Shown in pieces: positions 22,852-30,148 of a stretch of DNA of 35,694 bases. This stretch comes from Streptomyces sp. T39 (GTDB lineage: Bacteria > Actinomycetota > Actinomycetes > Streptomycetales > Streptomycetaceae), in contig NZ_RDBP01000012.1 in NCBI RefSeq assembly GCF_008042045.1, positions 255,247 to 290,940 on the forward strand, written 5' to 3'. The notes below the pieces were generated by a model that saw nothing but the letters and a program-made list of their open reading frames with translations, was not told the origin of the DNA and did not search any database. Position 1 is the first letter of the stretch. Each line of letters starts with the position of its first letter. A program made the position numbers and the translations under genes.

Positions 22852-25140
22852 TCAGGCCACGGCGGTGTCGTCCAGACCGGGCGGACGTTCGTCCAGGGCG
22901 GGCGACGTCTCGTCGAAGCCGGGCGAGGCGTCGTCGAGGCCGGGCGCCTGCTCGGCCGAGGCCGCGAGACGCTGGGCCACACCCGCGTTGCGGGTCTCCG
23001 CCTTCTCCGTCAGGACGTGCAGCGCCGTGCGGAACTGCTCGATCGACGTCGGCTCGTCCGGACCGAGCAGGTACTCCTTCAGCTCGCGCCGTGCGGTGGC
23101 GCGGGCGTCGGAGGCCGGGTCGGCGACGGCGGCGAGCAGTTCGTCGAGCTCCACCGCGGCGTTGGAGAGCACGACCGCGGCCCGCACGGCGGTGTTCTGC
23201 CGCCGGAACTCGCCCGCGCCCAGCCCGGCCGAGTCGGTGACCGCGTAGGGCTTGCCGCTGGCGATGAAGTCCGAGACGACGCTGGAGATGTCCGAGACCA
23301 TGGCGTCCGACTCGTTGAAGCAGTCGTACAGCCGCGGTTCCGGCCCCTGCACGACCGTGTGCTCCCACCAGCCGAAGGAGCGCCAGTAGGCGGCGTTCTG
23401 CTCCTCCTTCAACTGCGCGGTCTCCGCCTCGCGCACCGGGTCGGCGAGGGCGTCACGCGACTCCTCGGCCTCGTCCCGGCCGGACCGGGTGGCGCCCGCG
23501 ATCTCGGCCAGCCGGGTGCGCACCCGCTCCAGTTCGGCCCGGGCCGCCGCGTGTCCGGCGGCGTGGGTGGCAGCCTCCTGCACCCACCGCGGCTCCTCGG
23601 CCCGAGCGGCCGACGCCTTCTCGATCATGGCGCAGATCCGCCGGTGCACGGCCTTGGCCTGCGGGTCGCGGGTTCCGGTGAAGGGATGCGGCTTGTAGAT
23701 CAGCCGGACCGGGGAGTCCGCGTCCAGCAGCCGCCGGACGATGTTCTCGCCGGCCAGCAGCAGGGAGGTGTTGCCGGGGTTGTCGTCCCAGCCCTCCCAG
23801 GTGGGGGCGTAGAGCACGGTGGGGATGGGGTGGAGCGGGCGGCCGCCCCTGCCGTGCGCCGTGGCGATGCCGCCGAGCTGCGGGCGGCCCACCTCGACGA
23901 TGTCCTCGTGCCGCACCCCGACGTCCGCGAGGGCGTAGCGGTCGCGGCCCGCGCGGCCCGCGGTCCACACCTCGTCGTAGACCTTGCTGAACGGGTTCAC
24001 GCTGGCGAGCTTGTCGCTGTCGCCGTGGCCGATGAACACGTGCTTCATCGTCGGCACCCGCAGCATGTGGATGTTCTTGCCGACGTTCGCCGCGTACAGG
24101 GTGACGCGGACGGAGGACAGGTCCAGGTTCATCAGGTGCACGCCGCCGGGCACACAGAGCACCGGCAGCGAGGTGGTGCCGAGCTGCGGGACGATGGCCC
24201 GCTCGCGCAGGCAGACGAGCGGACGCCCGCCGAGCCGCGCCATGGTCTCCAGCCACATGTTGACCTGGTAGGCCGAGTCCTTGGAGCCGGAGAAGTAGAG
24301 CATCACGGTGGGGCGGTACTCGCGCAGCCAGGCGTCGACGCCGTCGAGCACCTCCTGCTGCGAGGCGGGCAGCCGTGCGGCGCGCAGGTTCGGCAGCAGC
24401 ACGGCGATGTAGGCGACGGCCCCCGCGAGGGTGAGCGCGAGGCCCGTGTAGGCGAAGCCGTCGACGCCGGAGGCCAGGGTGATCAGGACACCGGCGAACG
24501 CCAGGACGTCGAGGTGGAGCATCTTCTCCGCGCTGCGGTTCATCAGTACGGGCCGGGGGGCCTGCGGGATGCGCACGTGCGAGAGGTCGATGTTGCGGGT
24601 GACGACCGGCAGCCGCCGCCGCAGCCGGATCAGGGTGACGATCGCACCGTGGGCGGCCTGGAGTCCGTAGAAGCCGAGGAGACAGGCGACGGTCACGTAG
24701 AAGACGGACTCCTGCGCGTAGCCCATGCGGGCCATGAGCAGGATCAGCAGCAGCTGCCGCATGAGGAAGCGGATCGACAGTCCCGCCCGGACCTTGGCCA
24801 GCCGGTTGACGAGATAGCTGGACCGCTGGTGCAGGTAGGTGTCGGCCAGATAGGTCACCGCCACCGCGGCGGCGAAGAACCAGATGCTGGGGATTATCGC
24901 CGCGAGCATGACGCAGGGGAATCCGAGCATCAGCAGCAGCGCGGCGGCCAGTTCAGGTCCGCTGCCCACGCGAGCCATCCGAATGGCTTGAGAAAACACG
25001 AAGAGACCGCTCCTGGGAATGTGACGGTATTTCCTTGCCGAGAATTTCCTGCGACGCGCCTGTGAGGAACCTGTGGAACGGCGTCGGGCCTCCGCGGAGA
25101 CCGCAGAGGCCCGAAAAGGTTCGTCAGCCGGCTGCGTCAT
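22852..25140 (-). CDS. TagF-like polyol-phosphate polymerase with N-terminal membrane part
   Basis: A 762-residue protein of the CDP-glycerol glycerophosphotransferase family, which adds glycerol- or ribitol-phosphate units to a growing wall polymer. A basic N-terminus (21-45) is followed by several membrane segments within about 60-250. The catalytic domain carries HVFIGHGDSDK near 370, VLYAPTWEGW near 441, LIYKPHPFTG near 480 and DAMVSDISSVVSDFI near 612, corresponding to the family's His and Ser/Asp motifs. Between the last two lies an Ala/Glu/Arg-rich segment, likely coiled coil (about 500-580). The C-terminus has four heptapeptide repeats. ATG at 25140 overlaps the stop of the CDP-ribitol enzyme gene (ATGA), so product and consumer of the nucleotide are coupled. 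GTG at 24999 is an alternative start. I recall related Streptomyces proteins being linked to spore-wall glycopolymers. Confidence 0.87.
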   Translation of the reverse strand: MTQPADEPFRASAVSAEARRRSTGSSQARRRKFSARKYRHIPRSGLFVFSQAIRMARVGSGPELAAALLLMLGFPCVMLAAIIPSIWFFAAAVAVTYLADTYLHQRSSYLVNRLAKVRAGLSIRFLMRQLLLILLMARMGYAQESVFYVTVACLLGFYGLQAAHGAIVTLIRLRRRLPVVTRNIDLSHVRIPQAPRPVLMNRSAEKMLHLDVLAFAGVLITLASGVDGFAYTGLALTLAGAVAYIAVLLPNLRAARLPASQQEVLDGVDAWLREYRPTVMLYFSGSKDSAYQVNMWLETMARLGGRPLVCLRERAIVPQLGTTSLPVLCVPGGVHLMNLDLSSVRVTLYAANVGKNIHMLRVPTMKHVFIGHGDSDKLASVNPFSKVYDEVWTAGRAGRDRYALADVGVRHEDIVEVGRPQLGGIATAHGRGGRPLHPIPTVLYAPTWEGWDDNPGNTSLLLAGENIVRRLLDADSPVRLIYKPHPFTGTRDPQAKAVHRRICAMIEKASAARAEEPRWVQEAATHAAGHAAARAELERVRTRLAEIAGATRSGRDEAEESRDALADPVREAETAQLKEEQNAAYWRSFGWWEHTVVQGPEPRLYDCFNESDAMVSDISSVVSDFIASGKPYAVTDSAGLGAGEFRRQNTAVRAAVVLSNAAVELDELLAAVADPASDARATARRELKEYLLGPDEPTSIEQFRTALHVLTEKAETRNAGVAQRLAASAEQAPGLDDASPGFDETSPALDERPPGLDDTAVA
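22861..22944 (-). repeat. Four in-frame 21-bp repeats at the 3' end of the TagF-like gene
   Basis: Four consecutive 21-bp units encode PGLDDAS, PGFDETS, PALDERP and PGLDDTA just before the stop. Units match at Pro, Asp and Asp/Glu positions. The tail is acidic and probably disordered. Confidence 0.85.
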
Positions 25141-26621
25141 TCACCCTCGTGCCGGTCCAGCAGGGACGCCAGCGCCTGCTCGAAGCCGGAGCCCTCGCAG
25201 GCGTCCCGGGCGGGGTCCTGCTGGCGGACGTCGATGACATGCCCGGTGAGTTCGGACAGCAGCACGTCGAGCGAGGTGCGGGCCACCGCCTCGGACGACA
25301 GCAGCGAGCCGGACGGCTCGGTGCCGAACGCCTTGGTGCGCATCGGGGTGGCGGTGCGTTCGGGGTTGACGCAGTTCACCCGGATGCCGTCGCCGGCCCA
25401 CTCGTCCGCGAGGGCCTGGGTGAGGTTCACCATGGCCGCCTTGGTCGAGGAGTACAGGCTGTACTCGGCACGGCCCCGGGTGTAGCTGCTGGAGGTGTAC
25501 AGCAGCAGCTGGCCGCCGGTCTCCGCGAGGTACTTGTGGGCGGCCCGCGCGATCTGCACCGGCGCCAGGTAGTTGACGTTCAGCGCTTCCTGGATCGCCG
25601 AGTCGTCCGTCTCGGTGAGCTTGCCGATCCGCAGGACGCCCGCGGTGTTGATCACGAAGTCGATGCGGCCGGTCTCGGCGTACGCCGTGGCCAGCGCCTC
25701 GTCGACCTGCTCCGGGTCCTCGACATGGGTGCCGGTGGTGGACCGGCCCAGGGCGTAGACGTGCGCCCCGTAGGAGCGCGCGAGGTCGGCGATGTCGGCG
25801 CCGATGCCGTACGAACCGCCGAAGACGACCAGGGTCCGCCCGGTGAGCAGGTCCTTGTAGGCGGCCTCGTCGGCGGGGCTGGGTGCCGCCGTGGAGGCGA
25901 GCTGGAAGAGCTTGTCGGCGATGAAGACGTCGACCGGCTGGGTGACCTTCATGTTGTACTCGTCGCCCGCGACGACGTGGATGGGGACGTCCGGCAGGTA
26001 CTTCAGCACGACCGAGCAGTCGTCGGTGGCCTGGAAGTTCGGGTCCTCGGCGGCGATCTCGTAGGCCCGCCGGATGGTCGACAGCTTGAACGCCTGCGGA
26101 GTCTGCCCCCGGCGCAGCCGCGCCCGGTCGGGCACGTCGGTGATGAACTCGCCGTCCTCGCCGTGGGTGCGGGTGACGATGATCGTGTCCGCGGACGGGA
26201 TGGCGACGTCGACGGCCTGGTAGCGGTCGAGGGCTTCGACGCAGTCCTTGATGACGCGCTCGGACAGCAGCGGCCGGACGGCGTCGTGGAAGAGGACGTT
26301 GCGGTCCTCCCCCTCGGCCAGGCCCTCGGAGAGGGCGGCGATGGCCCGCTCCGTGGTCTCGCTGCGGGTGGCGCCCCCCTCGATGACTCTGGCGACCTTC
26401 GAGAGCCCCGCCTTGGCGACCATCCGCTCGACGTCCGGCACGTACCCGGGGGCCATCATCACGAGCACGTCGTCGACCGAGTCCGCGTGTTCGAAAATGG
26501 CCAGCGTGTGCTCTATGACCGCCTTACCCGCAATCTTCAGCAACTGCTTGGGAATCGCCAGGCCCACTCGCTGGCCCGTCCCGCCGGCGAGGAGAACGGC
26601 TGTTGTTCGGGTTCTGGCCAT
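25137..26621 (-). CDS. Bifunctional cytidylyltransferase / SDR reductase, probable CDP-ribitol synthase
   Basis: A 494-residue fusion. Residues 1-235 are an IspD/TarI-type cytidylyltransferase: VLLAGGTGQRVGLAIPKQLL near 10-28, FHDAVRPLLS near 108-117, then RRGQTPQAF and MKVTQPVD. Residues 255-494 are a short-chain dehydrogenase: VFGGSYGIGADIA near 265-277, NTAGV near 328 and catalytic YSSTK near 378-382. The same order is known for Haemophilus Bcs1/Acs1, which reduces ribulose-5-phosphate and activates ribitol-5-phosphate as CDP-ribitol. That makes ribitol phosphate the likely polymer unit, although the specificity of the SDR part is inferred. ATG at 26621 begins MARTRTTAVLLAGG. Its stop overlaps the TagF-like start. 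Upstream is a 229-bp, relatively AT-rich region that should hold the promoter of this two-gene unit. Confidence 0.9.
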   Translation of the reverse strand: MARTRTTAVLLAGGTGQRVGLAIPKQLLKIAGKAVIEHTLAIFEHADSVDDVLVMMAPGYVPDVERMVAKAGLSKVARVIEGGATRSETTERAIAALSEGLAEGEDRNVLFHDAVRPLLSERVIKDCVEALDRYQAVDVAIPSADTIIVTRTHGEDGEFITDVPDRARLRRGQTPQAFKLSTIRRAYEIAAEDPNFQATDDCSVVLKYLPDVPIHVVAGDEYNMKVTQPVDVFIADKLFQLASTAAPSPADEAAYKDLLTGRTLVVFGGSYGIGADIADLARSYGAHVYALGRSTTGTHVEDPEQVDEALATAYAETGRIDFVINTAGVLRIGKLTETDDSAIQEALNVNYLAPVQIARAAHKYLAETGGQLLLYTSSSYTRGRAEYSLYSSTKAAMVNLTQALADEWAGDGIRVNCVNPERTATPMRTKAFGTEPSGSLLSSEAVARTSLDVLLSELTGHVIDVRQQDPARDACEGSGFEQALASLLDRHEGE

Positions 26622-26850
26622 GTGCTGCACGGGACAAGTGGACCAATCGTGCGGGGGCTGGGGACCAAACTGATGCTGGCATTCCGGTTTACCGTCCCGC
26701 AAGACGACCGGCAGCTTGCACACATTCGAAAAAACCTGCTGTTCACCTGGGATTTCAGGGCCCGGCACCCGCGTCGGAACAGTCTCGCGAAGTGAGCGAC
26801 GCCACAGATTCAGGAGGGGTGAAATACCCCGGAGTCACACATTCCGCGCC
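26622..26850 (-). promoter_or_regulatory. Upstream region of the CDP-ribitol/TagF-like unit
   Basis: A 229-bp spacer, more AT-rich than its surroundings, between two minus-strand genes. No gene seen. On the minus strand TTGCGG lies around 26700, but no clear -10 box follows at usual spacing. A small 5-bp hairpin (GGGGT/ACCCC) lies at about 26816-26830, after the upstream GT4 gene. Confidence 0.35.
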
Positions 26851-28872
26851 CTACAGATCCACCACATTGAGGGCGAGGTCGTTGGAGAGCGTGTAGTAGA
26901 CGTGCACACGGATCTTCGGCCTCGGTCTTCCCAGTATCCGCTTCGTCACCGCGCGTACGAGGTTTTCCTGACGGCGTTTGGAAATGACCGTGTGCGGAAA
27001 GGCGTAGCTGCGCTGTTTGCCGACGACGTCGTCGAGCAGACGGGCGATCCGCACCGGCTCCGCGCCGGGCGCACAGCGGATGTGGAAGTCCCACACGTCG
27101 TGCGCGGTGGTCTGGGACGCCGCGGGCAGGGCCACGGGGAAGCGGAACCGGAAGCCGTCCTCGCCGATCCGCTCGCCGGGCAGGACGATCTCGTCCTCCG
27201 GCTTCCCCCTGCGCCGCAGGACGAGGTCGGGACGGCCCTCGACGGCCGCGGTGCCCAGCATGCTGCCCTCGAAGGTGACGGTGGGCCCGTCGATCCTGAC
27301 GTCGCCCGCCTCGGCGTGCACCGGCCGGTGCCAGGCCCGCAGCATCAGCGCCCCGGCCTTCGCCTTGTCCTCGTACGGGAGCAGATGGCGCACCCCCGTG
27401 CCGGGCACGACGCGCTCCGCCGCGTACAGGGCCCCGCGCTGGTCGACGATCCGGGCGGTCACCCGGCCGCGCCCCGCCGAACCGGCCACTTCCACGAAGA
27501 CGTTCCACACGCCCTCGGGGAACGCGTCGCCCGCCGGGATCAGAGCCGATCCCGCGTCGTCGATGCCGTACGAGCGCACCTCCGTGCGCTCGCCCGTGCG
27601 GGTGCAGACCAGCCGGGCGCCCCGCTCGATGCCGGCGGGCAGCGGAGCGGCCAGGGTCACCCGCAGCGAGCCGTCGCGGGCGACGGTGCAGTCGGCGACG
27701 GGCGCCATGCCGGGGACCGCCACGCGTTCGGCGACCTCGGCGGCGAGTTCGCCGAACAGCGCCTCGTACTGCTTGGTGACGACCCCCGGGTCGAAACGGC
27801 GCGCGCTGCGCACCGCCGCGGCGGCCATCGAGCGGCGCAGTTCCTCGTCGTCGATGAGGCGCAGCAGCCCCCGGGCCACCGCACCGGCGTCGCCCACCGG
27901 GACGAGCAGCCCGTCGACGCCGTCCTCGATGATCTCGCGCGGCCCGTAGTCGCAGTCGGTGCTCACCACCGGCACGCCGCAGCGCATCGCCTCGACGATG
28001 GTCATCCCGAACGACTCGTGGCGGGAGGTGGAGACGGCGACGGCGCCCTTGGACCACTCGGGCTCGATCGGGGAGTACGCCCCCATCAGATGGACGCGGT
28101 TGTAGAGCCCGAGGGCGGTGATGCGCTGCCACAGCCGGTCGTGCTGGTCCCCGGAGCCGTAGATGCGCAGGGTCCACTCCGGACGCCGGGCCGCGACCTC
28201 GGCGAAGGCGTCGACGAGGACGTCGTACTGCTTCTCGCCGGAGAGCCGGCCGGCGGCGACGACCGTCCTGCTGGTGCCGTCCGACGGGGGCACCGACGGC
28301 TCCGGCACGCTGTTGGGGATCGACAGCACCCGGGTGGTCGGCAGCGGCATCTTGTCGCGCCACACCTTCGCGTCGCCCTCGGAGACGGTGACGAACGCGT
28401 CGAGGACGTCGAGGTGTTCGTACATCTCCTCCCGCAGCGCGGCGCGGTGGTGGTTGTGCGTCATGTGCTCCTGGCCGATCCGGACGGCCGTGACGGGAGC
28501 GAACCGGGCGACGCAGGCGACGAGACCCGGACGGGTGCCGATGACGACGTCGGCGTCGCTGTCCGCGTAGTGGGCGCGGATGCGTTCGTCGGTGAGCCGG
28601 CTGTACTCCTTGTAGCGGGCCTCCGCCCGGGGGAAGACGGCGGCGGGCTGGGAGATCAGCGGGTCCAGGAGGTCCGCGCTGCCCTTGCGGATGTCGACGA
28701 GGGGGACGACGGACAGGCGCGGGTCCAGGGCGAAGGCCGAGTCGTCGCGGTGGCGGAGGACCGAGACGATCTCGACCTCGTGACGATCGGCCAGCTCCTC
28801 CGCCAGGTTGAGGGTCGTGCGGATGGTGCCGCCGATCCCGTAGACGGTGTGGATGAGGAAGGAGATCTTCAC
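26851..28872 (-). CDS. GT4 glycosyltransferase with C-terminal beta-rich accessory domain
   Basis: A 673-residue protein. Residues 1-385 form a GT-B fold glycosyltransferase 4: N-terminal loop GIGGTIRTTLNLAEEL (12-27), IPNSVPEPS near 188, VVAAGRLSGEKQYDVL near 207, and the E-x7-E motif in ESFGMTIVEAMRCGVP near 287-302, with downstream STDCDYGPREII. Residues about 400-673 are a second, beta-rich region ending VWDFHIRC ... VRIARLLDDV ... RVHVYYTLSNDLALNVVDL. This matches the pattern at the end of the 32504-33508 protein and part of the 14690-16765 protein. GTG at 28872 follows GGGAG. Its neighbour on the left makes CDP-ribitol; the retaining GT4 fold suits transfer of a nucleotide sugar to the polymer or its linkage unit. 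Donor unknown. Confidence 0.88.
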   Translation of the reverse strand: MKISFLIHTVYGIGGTIRTTLNLAEELADRHEVEIVSVLRHRDDSAFALDPRLSVVPLVDIRKGSADLLDPLISQPAAVFPRAEARYKEYSRLTDERIRAHYADSDADVVIGTRPGLVACVARFAPVTAVRIGQEHMTHNHHRAALREEMYEHLDVLDAFVTVSEGDAKVWRDKMPLPTTRVLSIPNSVPEPSVPPSDGTSRTVVAAGRLSGEKQYDVLVDAFAEVAARRPEWTLRIYGSGDQHDRLWQRITALGLYNRVHLMGAYSPIEPEWSKGAVAVSTSRHESFGMTIVEAMRCGVPVVSTDCDYGPREIIEDGVDGLLVPVGDAGAVARGLLRLIDDEELRRSMAAAAVRSARRFDPGVVTKQYEALFGELAAEVAERVAVPGMAPVADCTVARDGSLRVTLAAPLPAGIERGARLVCTRTGERTEVRSYGIDDAGSALIPAGDAFPEGVWNVFVEVAGSAGRGRVTARIVDQRGALYAAERVVPGTGVRHLLPYEDKAKAGALMLRAWHRPVHAEAGDVRIDGPTVTFEGSMLGTAAVEGRPDLVLRRRGKPEDEIVLPGERIGEDGFRFRFPVALPAASQTTAHDVWDFHIRCAPGAEPVRIARLLDDVVGKQRSYAFPHTVISKRRQENLVRAVTKRILGRPRPKIRVHVYYTLSNDLALNVVDL

Positions 28873-29123
28873 CGGCGCTCCCGTTCACTCGGCCCCGGCA
28901 CCGACGAATCCGGGTGCGGCTCGGACACCGAGGACGCGTGCCCGACGAAGCGCGGCCCACGTTATGCCCACTCATGCGCGATCAGCGGCATTCACACCCG
29001 TTCGGGTGTGCTCGTGTCGGTCCGGGCCACGCTCCGGAACGCGGGCGCACGCACCGCGGCCCGCTCGCGCGGGAAGCGCAGGCGGGCCGCACGGCGGATC
29101 GTCCCCCGGGTCAGTGCTCCGGG
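28873..29123. other. Intergenic region after galE
   Basis: A 251-bp spacer with no gene seen. A 7-bp hairpin (CACACCC/GGGTGTG, 28993-29010, loop GTTC) is a weak terminator candidate for galE. At the galE stop a 13-bp unit (GGGTCAGTGCTCC) is tandemly duplicated at 29108-29133. Confidence 0.45.
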
Positions 29124-30104
29124 TCAGTGCTCCGGGGCGGGGTGCCGCAGACGCCAGCCCTCCCAGGCGGAGGCGACCATGTCCCGGACCTCGTACCGGG
29201 CGCTCCAGCCCAGTTCCTTGCGGATGAGCTCTGCGGAGGCCACCACCCGGGCGGGGTCGCCCGCCCGGCGGGGCGCCACCTCGGCCTCGGCGTCGGTGCG
29301 GCCGCTGACCTCCCGGATCAGGTCCACCATCTCGGCCACGGACACGCCCTCGCCCCGGCCGATGTTCAGCACCAGCGCCGCGGTGGGGTCCTCGACGAGC
29401 CGGCGCGCGGCCGCGACATGGGCGGAGGCGATGTCCTCGACGTGGATGTAGTCACGGACGCAGGTGCCGTCCGGGGTGGCGTAGTCGTCACCGAAGATCA
29501 GCGGCGGCCGGCCCTGGTCCAGGCGCTCGAACACCATCGGCACCAGGTTGAAGATCCCGGGGTCGCCGAGCTCGGGAGTCGCGGCGCCGGCTACGTTGAA
29601 GTACCGGAGCGACGCGGTCGCCATGCCGTGCGCCCGCCCGGCGGCGGCCACGAGCCACTCGCCGGCCAGCTTGGTCTCCCCGTACGGGCTCATCGGGGCG
29701 CACGGGGTCCGCTCCGTCACCAGGTCGACGTCGGGCATGCCGTACACCGCGGCGGACGACGAGAACAGGAAGCGGCTCACGCCCGCGCCGGCCGCGGCCT
29801 CCAGCAGCGTCTGCAGACCGGTGACGTTCTCGCGGTAGTAGTGGAGCGGGCGCTCGACGGACTCGCCGACCTGCTTCTTCGCCGCCACATGGACGATGCC
29901 CCGGACCTCGTGCTCGCGCAGCACCCGGTCCACCAGCTCACGGTCGAGTACGGAGCCGCGCTCCAGCGGCACGCCGGCCGGGAGCCGGGCGGGGTCACCG
30001 GTGCTGAGGTCGTCGAGGACGACCACGCGCTCCCCGCCTTCGGTGAGGGCCTTCACCACATGAGAACCGATGAAGCCCGCACCGCCTGTGATCATCCACG
30101 TCAT
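29124..30104 (-). CDS. galE: UDP-glucose 4-epimerase family protein
   Basis: A 326-residue extended SDR enzyme interconverting UDP-glucose and UDP-galactose, or the N-acetyl forms. TGGAGFIGSHVV near 6-17 binds NAD, SSSAAVYG near 114-121 and SPYGETK near 138-144 contain the catalytic Ser and Tyr-x-x-x-Lys, and DGTCVRDYIHVEDIA near 211-225 is the family signature. ATG at 30104. It lies 45 bp after the PIG-L deacetylase gene on the same strand, without a hairpin between, so the two are probably cotranscribed. Whether it acts on acetylated sugars cannot be decided from sequence by eye. Confidence 0.92.
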   Translation of the reverse strand: MTWMITGGAGFIGSHVVKALTEGGERVVVLDDLSTGDPARLPAGVPLERGSVLDRELVDRVLREHEVRGIVHVAAKKQVGESVERPLHYYRENVTGLQTLLEAAAGAGVSRFLFSSSAAVYGMPDVDLVTERTPCAPMSPYGETKLAGEWLVAAAGRAHGMATASLRYFNVAGAATPELGDPGIFNLVPMVFERLDQGRPPLIFGDDYATPDGTCVRDYIHVEDIASAHVAAARRLVEDPTAALVLNIGRGEGVSVAEMVDLIREVSGRTDAEAEVAPRRAGDPARVVASAELIRKELGWSARYEVRDMVASAWEGWRLRHPAPEH

Positions 30105-30148
30105 CCGCTCATTCTAGAAGACCGCCCCCCGCGCCCGGTCCGGCCCTC

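Noticed and set aside
21289..25065. A 1258-codon open frame on the plus strand
   Set aside because: It is antisense to the GT2, TagF-like and rfbA genes, has no family motifs, and is Arg/Gly/Val/His-rich as expected from the GC-rich third positions of the real genes.
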